Assembly (NCBI RefSeq): GCF_000372725.1
Contig: NW_005202428.1
Coordinates: 2,699,417-2,763,416 of the forward strand
From: Emiliania huxleyi CCMP1516
Taxonomy: Eukaryota; Haptophyta; Isochrysidales; Noelaerhabdaceae
DNA length: 64,000 nucleotides
Reading direction: 5' to 3'
The number at the start of each line of letters is the position of its first letter. Within the stretch, counting starts at the first letter, position 1. The notes beneath the pieces were generated by a model, which ran no database searches, had not been told where the DNA came from, and saw nothing but the letters and a program-made list of their open reading frames with translations. A program made the translations under genes and the position numbers. Shown here one piece after another: positions 1 to 9,644 of the stretch.

Positions 1-74
1 CCACCGCTAGCGGAGCCACCCAGCCCCGCGATGTGGGCGAGGAGGAGTTGGAACGCGAGCGTCGCGCAGCCCAT
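1..74 (-). CDS. N-terminal start of a secreted protein, cut by the window edge
   Basis: An ATG at 72-74 on the minus strand opens a reading frame that runs off the left edge. The 24 visible residues (MGCATLAFQLLLAHIAGLGG and on) have the short n-region, leucine-rich h-region and small-residue end of a signal peptide. Nothing of the mature protein is visible, so no function can be given. The alternative is a chance frame in GC-rich DNA. Confidence 0.35.
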   Translation of the reverse strand, partial: MGCATLAFQLLLAHIAGLGGSASG

Positions 75-301
75 TGCGGCGAGGCAGGAGTAGGAGTAGG
101 GGCGCGCGCGCGGCGCCCCTCTCTCCGTCTCTGTCGGTTGCGTTCGGGGAGGGATGTTAACGGTTGATTGAAGCTGGGCGAAGGCAGCCTTCAGCCCGTT
201 TGCGGCGTCGCTCGCGCCTCTCTCGAGGTTCCGAGGTTTCCGTCCACCCCAGATGCTAAATCTGTATTTTGTGTATTTGGACTCGACTCCCGTCACGCCC
301 A

Positions 302-496
302 CTAGCTCACGCCATCAGCCGCAGGATGGCCCCTCGCGGCCGCGAGAAAGACGCCGTCGCGCCGCTGGTAGGTGGCGAACTCGCGCTTCGCCTGCGAGAT
401 GCGTGCCACGACCTCGGGGCTGCTCACGGAGAGCTCCTTCCATGCGCGCTCCGGGTTGGCCGACGCCACGATGACGTCAGCGCGCTCCATAAACAA
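302..496 (-). CDS. hypothetical protein, probable 3' terminal exon
   Basis: The minus frame ends at 302 and has amino-acid composition unlike its antisense shadows: it contains ADVIVASANPERAWKEL followed by an amphipathic stretch (SPEVVARISQAKREFATYQR). It looks like the last exon of a gene whose upstream exons would lie between about 500 and 1300. I do not recognise the family. No splice acceptor could be chosen with certainty. Confidence 0.3.
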   Translation of the reverse strand: MFMERADVIVASANPERAWKELSVSSPEVVARISQAKREFATYQRRDGVFLAAARGHPAADGVS

Positions 497-548
497 ATAG
501 AGCAGTGATCTCCAGGAGAGATGGGCGACGCACGAACACAGCGAGGCA
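488..548. repeat. short dispersed repeat, second copy at 30452-30510
   Basis: About 55 bp beginning ATAAACAAAT and ending in GGGCGACGCACGAACACAGC occur here and again, same strand, at 30452-30510 between the esterase and xanthine dehydrogenase genes. The two copies differ by a few substitutions and small indels. Confidence 0.6.
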
Positions 549-959
549 CAGTGGGCACGTACGTCCGACGGCGACGCCGCGCACCGATGTTTTCTTTTTT
601 CGACCCGCCGCTGCCGAGGCTGGATGTGTATTTGTGCGTCTCTGATGCCATCTCCTTGCGTATTCGCATGTCCTAGGAGCCGGAACCCAGCTCCCAGGTG
701 GGGACCTTCCTCCTCCCATCCCTCGTTTGGAGCACTCGTTTGGCTTATTTTATTTCTTTCTTTCTTAACAAGGTCTGAGAGAGAGAGATTTTTAGCAAGG
801 TCTGTGAACAGAGTTGCCGTCGCAACTCGAGGTGGGAGAGTTCACGCGGATTAGGCTGGGGACTGAGCTGGGGAGACAGAGGCGTTTTGATGCGAGTGGA
901 TGCAAAAGAACGCCATCGCCATCCCAATCGCGAGTCGGACTGGACACCAATCAACGGCA
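549..959. other. no gene seen; low-complexity flank
   Basis: Holds a T-rich stretch with TTTCTTTCTTT, a small AGGAGCCGGAACCC motif matching the MITE ends seen at 13.95 kb, and short frames without family resemblance. Confidence 0.4.
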
Positions 960-1285
960 ACGCGGTATGTGGGCGGCCTAGACCTAGCCAGATAGGGGGT
1001 CTGTTCCCACTGAGTCGCGCCAAAACGCCCTACCTACCTACTTAATGCGGGCGCCAACCGCCAGGCTCCGTGCCCCACCTACCTACCTATTGCGGGGCCG
1101 CGCAGCGAAGCGAAAAAATACCCGTTGAGCCAAGAGCCCTTCTGTGAATAGGCGGCGCCGCACCCGTTTCGGCTGGCGTCCCAGCCGCAGGCGACACGTC
1201 TGGCATGGCCCCGTTCGCGGCTAAACGCGCCGTCTCCCGCGCGAGCGAAGCGGTTTTTTTACCCCCCCCCCCCCCCCCTCCTTAT
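960..1285 (+). repeat. MITE-family copy (left part)
   Basis: The sequence from CAGATAGGGGGTCTG through CCTACCTACC, the GCGCAGCGAAGCGAAA motif and GGCATGGCCCCGTTC to a long C run matches 13966-14235, the body of the MITE annotated at 13.95-14.39 kb. It runs up to the scaffold gap, so its right end is not visible. Confidence 0.7.
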
Positions 1286-1371
1286 TTCCATATTATTGCC
1301 TGTCCTTTTATTTCTTTCACTCTCTTTCTTTCTCTATACTTATATTCCTTTTATCCCTTTTTAGTTTTTCC

Positions 1372-1471
1372 NNNNNNNNNNNNNNNNNNNNNNNNNNNNN
1401 NNNNNNNNNNNNNNNNNNNNNNNNNNNNNNNNNNNNNNNNNNNNNNNNNNNNNNNNNNNNNNNNNNNNNNN
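1372..1471. other. assembly gap (100 N)
   Basis: A run of exactly 100 undetermined bases, the usual placeholder for a scaffold gap of unknown size. The frames that read through it are meaningless. Confidence 0.99.
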
Positions 1472-1546
1472 CCTGCACGAGCAGGATCTTGGAACACTGA
1501 CCTTGTTGCGTTGACGGCGGGGGCCCCTTTTCTGTTGCGTTGAGAG

Positions 1547-1640
1547 AGAGATTTTTAGAAGCCAACAAGAAATGTGTCACACAGAGTGATTTGCGCTCGG
1601 CAGCTTGTCGACTACCAGCCGGAGCCGGAGTCGGAACCGT
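1547..1640 (+). repeat. dispersed repeat, second copy at 24308-24385
   Basis: GAGAGAGATTTTTAGAAGCC, then CAACAAGAAAT, then AGTGATTTG and GCTCGGCAGCTTGT recur in the same order at 24308-24385 with small differences. A weaker piece of the same block (AGAGAGAGATTTTTAGCAAG) lies at 780-800. Confidence 0.6.
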
Positions 1641-1773
1641 ATCTCTTTCTTGCGTTGACGCGCCAGCTTCCTTTTCTTTCCAAATTGTGGTGCTAGTTCG
1701 TGCCAGTCTGCTGTGAGAGGGGCTTGTATTCGTAGAATTCTTTCCAAACAGAAAATAACGACAACGCAGCGCC

Positions 1774-2322
1774 ATGCTCGGTGCTCTCGGCGTCGATCGC
1801 CGCCCGGCGACTATCTCCACCATCTCCGTGCCGGGCATGATGTGCGGCGGCTGCGCTTCGGCCGTCACCTCTGCCCTCTCGCTCCCTGGCGTGGTCGATT
1901 GCAGCGTCGACCTCGCCGCAAAGCGGGTGTTCGTAATGGCGCACGCAGACGGCCCAGCCTCCGAGGAGCTGATCACCGCCCTGGAGGCGAGCGGAAAGGA
2001 GGCGACGCTCATCTCGCGCACAGAGATCTCGCCGCTGCGCGTGTGGGCCGGCCAGCACTGGCACCTCCTCGTTGTGGCGACTGCGCTCGTGCCGCCGTCT
2101 CTCGCCCTCATGCTGCGCGGCGGCGGTGGTGGCGCCGCCAGCGGAACAGGCGGCGACGCGGCAGGCGGCTCGCTGCGTGCCTCGCTCATCGACTGCACCA
2201 ACAACCTCGTCGCTTCTCGCGCCGCACCGCTCGCGCAGAGGCTGCTGGATCTGTTTCGCAAGGTCTCGGTGCCACTCATGCGCCAGCTGCCCGTCGCCTC
2301 GTCCACCTCTCAAAGCCAATAG
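1774..2322 (+). CDS. small heavy-metal-associated (HMA) domain protein
   Basis: An intronless 182-residue frame. Residues 14-75 form an HMA fold of the CopZ/Atx1 kind: the metal loop GMMCGGCASAV (CxxC at about residues 24-27) is followed by the expected pattern of valine-rich strands (GVVDCSVDLAAKRVFV) and a second helix (SEELITALEASGKEA). Such domains bind Cu(I) or similar soft metals and pass them to P-type ATPases or other acceptors. Residues about 95-112 (HLLVVATALVPPSLALML) are hydrophobic enough to be one membrane segment, so this may be an anchored chaperone. The tail is Ala/Ser-rich without motifs. The start is the first ATG of the frame and fits the HMA spacing. A 45-bp leader at 1701-1745 recurs at 17678-17721. 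Metal specificity cannot be read from sequence. Confidence 0.8.
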   Translation: MLGALGVDRRPATISTISVPGMMCGGCASAVTSALSLPGVVDCSVDLAAKRVFVMAHADGPASEELITALEASGKEATLISRTEISPLRVWAGQHWHLLVVATALVPPSLALMLRGGGGGAASGTGGDAAGGSLRASLIDCTNNLVASRAAPLAQRLLDLFRKVSVPLMRQLPVASSTSQSQ

Positions 2323-2574
2323 CACACTCACTGGGAATCGGAGGGGACGGCGGGCCGCCAGGGGCAGTCCATTGACGGCTGTGGGAGCGCTCTCCAGACT
2401 CCACGCCAGTTCCGTACCGGCTCCACAGCGGTGCGCCTGAGGACGATATGATCAGAATTATTTTCTCCTCTCGGCGCGCCGACAGGAGCTTTAAGGTTGC
2501 TCCCGGCCCAGTGGGGATTTCGGCCTACTCAGTGATCGTCTAAGGGGCCCTAAATGGCCTGCAATGCCATATCT
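2323..2574. other. no gene seen
   Basis: GC-rich spacer after the HMA gene; no convincing frame, RNA gene or repeat. Confidence 0.4.
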
Positions 2575-2803
2575 TTTGTGCCTAGGTCGTGTAGAGCACC
2601 GCCTTAAAAAAGTACTATGTCTTGGAGTGAAAAGTTTTTCGAGGAGGTGGGGGTCCGTGGTGAGCCGATTCCCAGATTCTCCAGATTCCCCCTCGAAAAC
2701 CGCCCCTTTTAATTCACTGCGGCCGCGTGCTTGCTCGGATTACTTTTCACTCGAAGACATAGTAGTTTTTTGGCGTTCCGGTGCCTACACAAAAAATATC
2801 CGA
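2575..2803. repeat. palindromic (foldback) repeat
   Basis: The left arm near 2590-2640 (GTGTAGAGCACCG ... TACTATGTCTTGGAGTGAAA) is the imperfect reverse complement of the right arm near 2738-2795 (TTTCACTCGAAGACATAGTA ... CGGTGCCTACAC). Arms of about 50-60 bp surround a roughly 95-bp centre. It could extrude as a hairpin and resembles a small foldback or MITE-type element. Confidence 0.65.
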
Positions 2804-3165
2804 GATCATATGGAGCTGTGACCACAGGGTTTGCGGCGATCACTGTCCTACCAGCGGGCACAGTGGGCCGCGGACACCCGTGAATGACCTTAAGTGTAAG
2901 GAGTCGGTAGAGATATCGTGTATATGAACGACCTGTTGCACGCCAACCGTGAACCACCGCCCAGCCAGTCCGGACAAGGCGCAAAAACAGGCATTAGCGC
3001 CTCTCGCGTGGGCACTGACGGCACTGGCGCTGGTGTACAGACTGTATAGACTACACACACGTCAAAAATATGAGCAGCAGGAGCCAGTTTGGCCCCCCGC
3101 GGCCCTCCGCACCGCGCCTGGCGCCCAGCCGCTGCACGCACTGCGGGCGCGGAGGTCGACTATCG

Positions 3166-3862
3166 CCTCTCGGAGAGGCGAGCAGCGCGGCGCGAGCCGG
3201 CAAAGCGGCGCGGATCCGTCCTTGTCCACCACGAGGACTTGCCTCAGCCGCTCAGAAGTGGCCTGCAAGCGTGCGGCCGGCGCTGGTGAGCGTGAGGGAT
3301 GGCAGAAACTCCCTCTCGCTGCAGTGGCGGGCAGGCGGGCGAGAGGCACCTCTCGGAGAGGCGAGCAGCGCGGCGCGAGCCGGCAAAGCGGCGCGGATCC
3401 GTCCTTGTCCACCACGAGGACTTGCCTCAGCCGCTCAGAAGTGGCCTGCAAGCGTGCGGCCGGCGCTGGTGAGCGTGAGGGATGGCAGAAACTCCCTCTC
3501 GCTGCAGTGGCGGGCAGGCGGGCGAGAGGCACCTCTCGGAGAGGCGAGCAGCGCGGCGCGAGCCGGCAAAGCGGCGCGGATCCGTCCTTGTCCACCACGA
3601 GGACTTGCCTCAGCCGCTCAGAAGTGGCCTGCAAGCGTGCGGCCGGCGCTGGTGAGCGTGAGGGATGGCAGAAACTCCCTCTCGCTGCAGTGGCGGGCAG
3701 GCGGGCGAGAGGCACCTCTCGGAGAGGCGAGCAGCGCGGCGCGAGCCGGCAAAGCGGCGCGGATCCGTCCTTGTCCACCACGAGGACTTGCCTCAGCCGC
3801 TCAGAAGTGGCCTGCAAGCGTGCGGCCGGCGCTGGTGAGCGTGAGGGATGGCAGAAAACTCC
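3166..3862. repeat. 183-bp tandem repeat, 3.8 copies
   Basis: Copies start at 3166, 3349, 3532 and 3715; the unit begins CCTCTCGGAGAGGCGAGCAG and the copies are essentially identical until the last breaks off near 3862. The period is a multiple of three (61 codons), so several frames stay open on both strands through the array. Those long frames (2949-3983, 3070-3969 and 3062-3817 on the minus strand) are therefore not evidence of a protein. Near identity implies recent expansion. Confidence 0.9.
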
Positions 3863-4374
3863 CTTTTGCCCGTTTTGCCCCTTGTCAGCTGACCTTTCCA
3901 GCGATGTGTGGCGAAGAACCGACCACGCCGCGCATGGGTGTGTTCATACTGGTGGACAACACCACCTAACCGCGGCTATTTGAGCCGCCGCGCCCCCAGA
4001 GCCGCGGAAGCCTGGCGCAGCGACGGCGCTGCGGCACTGCGGCGTCGCGGCCGCAGCGCGTGAGGCGCGGCGCGTCAAGTCGCCTTCAACCGCTCCGGTC
4101 CGCTGCCGCAGGGCCCAGGGATGGCGCTGAGACGCTCGGGTGCGACATGAAGGCCTTAGGGCGCGCGCTCAAGCCGCCAGCCGCGCACAGCGATTTTGAG
4201 CTGTCCGTGGGTGGTTCACGTAAACGCACAACCCCGGGCCCGAAATCGCACACAGACAGTCAGACATGCAACACGGGGTCCCAGGGAAGGCGAGCAAAAA
4301 CTTTATCGTGCGCGCTAGACGCCGACTCGGAGGCCGCACCGGTCATGCGCGCAGCCGGAGAGAGAGGGAGGCGC

Positions 4375-4647
4375 TCAATCGCCGAACTCGGCGAGCGCCT
4401 CCAGCGTCTCCGCTTCGTACGCATCCTCCTCCCAGCAATTGAGCGCCTCCTCCACCCCCGCGCCCGCGCCCGCAGCGTCCGTGCCCGCGAGGATGGCAGC
4501 GACGCGCTCCCTCTGCCGAGCCTTCGCCTCCGCCTTCGCCTCCTGGGCGTCCGCCTCCATGACCCGCACCACCTGCTCCCTCCACACGGCGACCCGCCCG
4601 GCCAGCTGGAGGAAGGCGTCCGACGACAGCGGGAGCGCGCTCTCAGC
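4375..4647 (-). CDS. hypothetical protein, C-terminal exon
   Basis: The minus frame ending at 4375 has a plausible splice acceptor (ACACGCAG before GCTGAGAGCG) at 4648-4650, giving a 90-residue exon. It reads as an Ala/Glu/Arg-rich helix (VVRVMEADAQEAKAEAKARQ) and an acidic end (EEDAYEAETLEALAEFGD). The composition suggests a coiled coil. Upstream exons were not found. No family was recognised. Confidence 0.4.
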   Translation of the reverse strand, partial: AESALPLSSDAFLQLAGRVAVWREQVVRVMEADAQEAKAEAKARQRERVAAILAGTDAAGAGAGVEEALNCWEEDAYEAETLEALAEFGD

Positions 4648-5202
4648 CTGCGTGTTGCGCCTGGCCCACATAAACGCACAACTCCGGACCCAAGACGCAC
4701 AAGCACGTGGGTGGTTCACGGTTGGCGTGCAACAGCGCGAACGTTCTTCCGTGATTGCGCTCGATGACACAATGTGTGCGCCGCGAAAGCCAAAGCGAGA
4801 GAAGAAAGAAGCCGGCAGCGACACGCGGTTGGCCACACACGGTGCCACAGCCCCGCCGAGCATCTCCGAGGGCGAGAGAGAACATGCAGACTCGAGGAGA
4901 CACACCGCTCACCGCTCGCACCGTGCTCACACACGTCACAGCGGGACGATTGTGGAAGCTGACGCGGGACGAAAGAAAGAGGTGTAACACCCTGGCAACA
5001 CCGCGCGCACGCCTTGAGCGCCGTCTGAACGTCCTGGACAACGCCATGCCACGCAAAGCAGCAAGAGCGGCGTGCCATCTCGCACCCGTGCCGTCCTAGC
5101 TCGACTGCGTCGCCAGCCTGGGCCGCTGAGAGTGGAATCTCCTGACTTCTAAGTGGAAGTCAGCTTCCTTCGACGTGAGATCGCACTGAATGGGGGAGCT
5201 TG

Positions 5203-5601
5203 CTAATTCAGGCTCTCGTCCGCATCGGGGTCGTACCCAAAGCTCACACCCTCCAGAAAGTCCACATCGCCGATCAACGCCCTCCAGAAAGACCGGTCAA
5301 TGGCAGCAAATACTCGTTTCAGCCTCGACGGCTGCGCCGCCTTGCGCCGAGCCAACAGCGCCCGTGCCGCCTCCCTCTTGGGCGCTAACAGCCTGTCCAG
5401 CTGATCATGCAACTCTCTGCAGCTGGCCGCGAGATGCACCACCGGAGCGATGCCACACCCTCCGGCCACCTTCTCCAGTAGCTCGGGCGGGAGCGCGAGA
5501 AGCAGCGACCCATGGCTCGGTCCGTTGCTGGCACCGGCGCTTTCGAACACTCGGCAGCTAGTGATGCAGCGGTCTCTGTCGCTCAACATACCAGCCGGCA
5601 T
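5203..5601 (-). CDS. F-box-like protein
   Basis: A 132-residue intronless frame. Residues 32-65 (LLLALPPELLEKVAGGCG, then APVVHLAASCRELHDQL) match the F-box pattern: LP.ELL..I, a small hydrophobic turn, then the L..SC..L segment. F-box proteins dock on Skp1 within SCF ubiquitin ligases. The rest is a basic helix (PKREAARALLARRKAAQPSR) and a short acidic tail with no substrate-binding repeats, so this may be a truncated or single-exon member of an expanded family. The start is the first ATG of the frame; an internal Met at residue 5 is equally possible. Confidence 0.55.
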   Translation of the reverse strand: MPAGMLSDRDRCITSCRVFESAGASNGPSHGSLLLALPPELLEKVAGGCGIAPVVHLAASCRELHDQLDRLLAPKREAARALLARRKAAQPSRLKRVFAAIDRSFWRALIGDVDFLEGVSFGYDPDADESLN

Positions 5602-5682
5602 ACCATAGCCGAACGTTCGCCGAGACGTGCGTCCACGGCGGCTGTGTTTTCTTTTTCCTAGTCTCCTTCTGTCACTGTATCT

Positions 5683-7036
5683 TTATCTCCCATCAAATAT
5701 CTCTCCTACTCTCCCTCCCCACAAGTCGGTGGAGAGGTACTTTAGGCCACTGTCGCAGACGACGCACGCCACCGTGCCTCCCGCGTGGGCTCCGCGCAGT
5801 ATTTGCACCGCCGCCGCGACATTGGCACCGCCGGAGAAGCCGGCAAAGACGCCCTCAAACCGCGCGAGTTGGCGGCACGTCTCCGCCGCCTCGGAGGAAG
5901 ACACCTGTTCGGGATGTGGCACTGCTGTCCACGTGGCAGCTCGGCGACGTCTCGGCGATGCCTCGGGCCTGCAGGTAGCCGTCAGGCGGCTCGGCGGCGG
6001 CGAGCGGCGTGAGCGCCGCCATCGCGTAGCCTCCACCTACTCGCCTCTGGTCTTGCGTCATCAGCGTCGACGGTCCTTGTTCGGCTCAACTGGCCCACCT
6101 TGGATCTTGTGCGGCGCGGCGGCGTGTGGCGCGTCATTGCCGGCGAGCACCGCGGCGCCCTGCGGTTCGACTACATAGCAGCGCACGCCGGGCAGCTCGC
6201 GCCTAGAATGTTGGGCATCTCGGCTGCGTCTCGGCTGCACACGGGACTCATCTGGGTGGCCCGCCGGAGTCTCACCGCAGCGCGGTCGCAACGCCGGCAA
6301 AGGTGCCGCCGCTGCCGACAAAGTCGACAAAGGCGTCGATGGAGAGGCCCGCGCCGCGGGTCTGAGCCAGAAGCTCCGGCCCAGTATGCTGCAGGTGCGC
6401 ACGCGCGTTGCCGCCGAGCTCAAACTGGTCTGCTCGGAAGGCGCCACGCTCCGCCGCCAGCGCCTCCGTCACCTCGGACACGCGGCGGAGGTCTGCGCCC
6501 GACACCTGGCCGGGAAGTGACCCCTCGCACTGATCGACGAGCACGACCTCGGCCCCGAGGGCTCGCATCATCCGCGCGCGCTCGGCAGAATTGCCGCGCG
6601 ACATGACGGCAACGAACGGGTGGCTGAGCGCCGCGCATACGATAGCGAGCCCGGTGCCGGTGTTGCCGCTCGTCAGCTCGACGACCGGCTGGCCCGGCGC
6701 GAGGCTGCCGTCCGCACAAAATCGCGCTGGCGCGTGCTGGCACTTACGTCCACTAAGCGATGCCCGCCCACAGCACGACAGCAGCTGCAGCGGCGGGCGC
6801 CTCCCTGCTCATCATCTACCTCTGTCGCCAGCGTCCAAAGCCGGTACGAAAGTGGAGCAGCGTACATGCAGCGGTCTACCCCGGCCCGCCTCCTCGATGA
6901 TCTGCCTCGCGATCCGATCCTTCTTGGAGAAGCCCGGCGAGAGGTATTCGAGCTTGGCGACGAGCCGCCCCTGCAGGCCGAGATGCGCAGCGAGCCGCGA
7001 GAGCTCGACGCTGGGGGTGCCGTGGATGGCGTGCAT
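5683..7036 (-). CDS. PLP-dependent cysteine synthase-family enzyme, five exons
   Basis: Exons reconstructed by family logic: 7036-6880, 6726-6276, 6202-6099, 6036-5969 and 5904-5683 (minus strand). Introns 1-3 are GT-AG; intron 4 (5905-5968) is GC-AG. The joined product shows the fold-type II landmarks in order: HGTPSVELSRLA, the lysine loop SPGFSKKDRIARQIIEEAG, the phosphate/substrate loop ELTSGNTGTGLA, the PLP-phosphate glycine loop VGSGGTFAGV, HKIQG and the C-terminal EGVFAGFSGGANVAAAV. This family makes cysteine from O-acetylserine and sulfide, or catalyses related beta-replacements; the substrate cannot be decided here. The N-terminus is uncertain, because the first in-frame ATG (7036) falls right before the first strand and a further 5' exon with a transit peptide may exist. 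Confidence 0.8.
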
Positions 7037-7169
7037 GGCGGAGGGGAGGACGGTGCTCACACAGCGAGCCTTCCTGGCTCCCTGATGCCACCTGTAGAGT
7101 GGCCGTAGTCGGTGCCGGTGCATCAGTCGTTTCCGAGGCTGGTGGAACAAGCGACCGGGTCTGGAACAC

Positions 7170-8218
7170 CGGGTGGTGGAACAGCCTGCGCGGCGCGGGC
7201 GGGCGCGCGGGCGGCGCGGCGGCGGCGCTAAGGCGGTTTCTTTTTTCGGGTCTCCCCTCGAAACGGGAGCTCTTTTATTTAGTTACACTAGGCACGGGAC
7301 TGGCGCGCGTGAAAATTTGAGAATTTTGCTGCTTCCTTGATTGACCCCGTTGGGCCACGGTGACTAGGGAAGGGGAAGGAAGCAGAGTTCAGTTCAGCAA
7401 CGTATTCACGGGCGTCTCAGCAATTGGCCGGTCGACAAATTTTACCGCCGACGGTCAAATTGGACCTTCGTTCTTTGCTCGCCAACAACGGCGAAGCGAG
7501 TCCGGGCGGGGCGCTACTGCGCCTCGCCCCGGGCAGCGCCCACCCAGAGGCGCCGCGGGTTTCTGTGCCGGCGGCTGGCCTCTGCAGGGCGCTTAGGGGA
7601 CCCCTAGGCTTAAAAGGGTGGGCCCTGGGGCGCCTGCGGCTTAAACGGCTTAAAACCTGCCTAGGCCGGTTTTAAGAGCTGCTGGGCCGCCGATTCCTTA
7701 AACGGTCTTAAACGCTTAAACGGTGCGGGAGAGCTCCCAAGGTCTCGATGGTCCGGGAGGCCCGCCGGTAGACGCCGGAGGCCGGGAAGCTGGCTACAGT
7801 CTCAGCTAGCACGCGTCCCCTATGCGAGTATGGCTCCTGCCAGTGCACCAGACTTACAGGCGCGGAACCCAGCGACGCATGCTGGTGAGGCCGATTTTCA
7901 TACGGGTGCTTTGGCAGCTTTCCTATTCGCTGTTGATTTGCGATTTTGGCGCTAGCTCTGGGGCGGCCGTGAGAGCCAGATCCCAGGCAGCGCCGAGGCA
8001 CCAATGGGACCTCAAGTCTCGACGGGAGGCAGTCGATTATCGGGCGGGAGGGCTCCAGTGTGGCGGCCACCTGGTCCCTCTCGCAGGGGAGCCGAACGTC
8101 TTTCCTCTCTGTCCTTCGACCATCCATGTACTCCGCGATGGTCAACATCCTTCTTCCCTGCACCGTGTCTTGCGGCCTTCGGTTCAAGTGGCTTTCACCT
8201 ATCGCTAACGGCCACAGG
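7170..8218. other. no supportable gene
   Basis: Several overlapping frames exist but none resembles a family. The stretch 7610-7725 repeats the motif CTTAAACGG/TTTTAAG several times. A minus frame (7708-8226) is long but low in confidence. Confidence 0.35.
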
Positions 8219-8320
8219 CTCGACAACTTGCACTTGGAGCACTTGGAGTGCAGTCATTATCTCATTAACCTCACATCCAGGGCCCGGGGAGCTAAGAAGC
8301 GCACCCAGCGGGCCGGATGA
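8219..8320 (+). repeat. SINE-like dispersed repeat, copy 1
   Basis: Contains CTTGGAGCACTTGGAGTGCA, then CCAGGGCCCGGGGAGCTAAG, then AAGCGCACCCAGCGGGCCGG. The same blocks recur at 12172-12260 (same strand) and inverted at 13741-13800 and 41560-41632. No coding capacity. Confidence 0.7.
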
Positions 8321-8390
8321 TCGATATCGGGTTGCTGGCAAGAGAGCCCTAGCCCTGGGGGGTGCGCGGTCGCAGGGCCATAACACGGGT

Positions 8391-8534
8391 CTCCGAGGGT
8401 TGGCTCCGTGTACCGGGTTTCCCCTTAACTGCAGAACGCACCCTCTACTCGGAGCTAAAAGAATACTCTCCGAGGGTTAGTCTGCGCTTTGGGTTTCCCC
8501 TAGCTGCGGAGCGCCCCCTCTACTCGGAGCTAGT
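8391..8534 (+). repeat. 77-bp imperfect tandem duplication
   Basis: Two adjacent units begin CTCCGAGGGTT (8391 and 8468) and share GGGTTTCCCCT and CCCTCTACTCGGAGCTA near their ends; they have diverged by substitutions. Confidence 0.7.
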
Positions 8535-9276
8535 GGACCCGACCCTAGCTAGTGATACGAGAATACGTACCGCCCCCATGCAACTCCTCGACGAGAATAC
8601 GAGAATACGCAGCTGCGAGACGCCTATAAAGAAACAGCGAGGTAAAGTTCGGCGGCTTATGATAAACCGAAAGTTGTCGTAAAACGCGGGCGAAAGCAAA
8701 GCATAGGGCGGGCGCTTTTGCCGCAGCGATGCCCGCAGCCTGTCGAGCAGCTTCCGCGGCGCCCATGCGCCGCGGGGTTGACCGACAGCCGCGCCGCTCG
8801 AGCCATCCGTGCCACGCGCGGCGACGCGCACACCGCGCGCCAGTCAGCGCACTGGTAGTACTGCACCAGCCAGCACGGCGTGGAGCAATGTATTGAGGGC
8901 ATTGTACTGGGCGCCAGCCAGCATGCCTCAGCACAGAGCGAGAGAGCATGTTGCGCACCCTGGCGCAACGTCAGCTCGCTCCCAATCAGGCTCTCTCACC
9001 GCCGCAGAGCAGTCCACGAGCACCTGCAGCTGTGCTGCTCAACGCTCAAGCTCTGGAGCCTCCCCTCGTTGTCACAGCTTTGCGCAGTGCAGCGTGCGAG
9101 CAGCGCAGGCCAGGCCGACCTCTGGCACGCCCGGGCGGCCGTGAGACGGAGGCCCGCCGAGCGAGTGCGAGCCGCATCGGCGGCCATGTCTCCCGCAGCC
9201 GCGAGCGAGCAGCGCAAAGAGGCATCGCGCATGCTTTCCGAAACGTCGGGGCTACGTCGGGGCTGCTGCCCCTTTT
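8535..9276. other. no supportable gene
   Basis: Several frames of 60-150 codons overlap on both strands without recognisable domains; GC-rich spacer upstream of the gene at 9.6 kb. Confidence 0.3.
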
Positions 9277-9425
9277 CAGTGTATGTACTTTTAGCTTACT
9301 GGGAGAAAAGAGAGAGGGGGGGGTGTTCTCTAGGCCCCTAAGGGCCCTATGCGCGGCGTGAGAGCTCGGAAGCGAGCTTTGCACGGCGATCGAGGATGGC
9401 ACGGTTCACCCCCTTCACCGAAGCG
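9277..9425 (-). repeat. 150-bp dispersed repeat, inverted copy at 37290-37436
   Basis: Reverse-complementing this segment gives GGGGTGAACCGTGCCATCCT, CGATCGCCGTGCAAAGCTCG, CTTCCGAGCTC and CCCAGTAAGCTAAAAGTAC in the same order and spacing as 37290-37436. Divergence is about 10 percent by eye. Confidence 0.75.
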
Positions 9426-9543
9426 ATGGAGATGCGTTCCGCGTGGTGTGACACAAATGAGAGGCGGGAGTGGGGAGGGTACGCGGTGCGGTCAAGGTCT
9501 CTCACATCTCTCTCTCAGTGTATGTAGCTCTTACGTACATTAC

Positions 9544-9580
9544 CGTAGGAGACTCTGCTGACAGGGTTTGCGATGAGGAG
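9544..9580 (+). repeat. 37-bp block shared with 56195-56232
   Basis: CGTAGGA, then GACTCTGCTGACAGGGTTTG, then CGATGAGGAG, here just upstream of the start at 9645, recur as the reverse complement upstream of the plus-strand gene at 56393. Confidence 0.7.
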
Positions 9581-9644
9581 CTACCCGAAGGGTTTCTTTT
9601 TAGGTTTAAGAATTTTAAGAAAATCACGACATAAAAAACGCGCC

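Larger units (their letters stand above)
2932..4735. repeat. 26-bp perfect inverted repeat enclosing 1.75 kb
   Basis: The 26 bases at 2933-2958 (starting CTGTTGCACGCCAACC) are the reverse complement of 4710-4735. A half copy (GTGGGTGGTTCACG) lies at 4206-4219, and a second motif beginning TAAACGCACAAC occurs at 4219 and 4672. The enclosed DNA carries the 183-bp tandem array. No clear target-site duplication is seen, so it may be a degraded TIR element or an inverted duplication. Confidence 0.6.

Noticed and set aside
1205..2306. Frames spanning the N run
   Set aside because: They include undetermined residues and cannot be trusted.
2949..3983. 344-codon frame on the plus strand (and 251-codon frame on the minus strand) across the 183-bp array
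   Set aside because: The repeat period is a multiple of three, so frames stay open automatically; neither product shows a domain outside the repeats.
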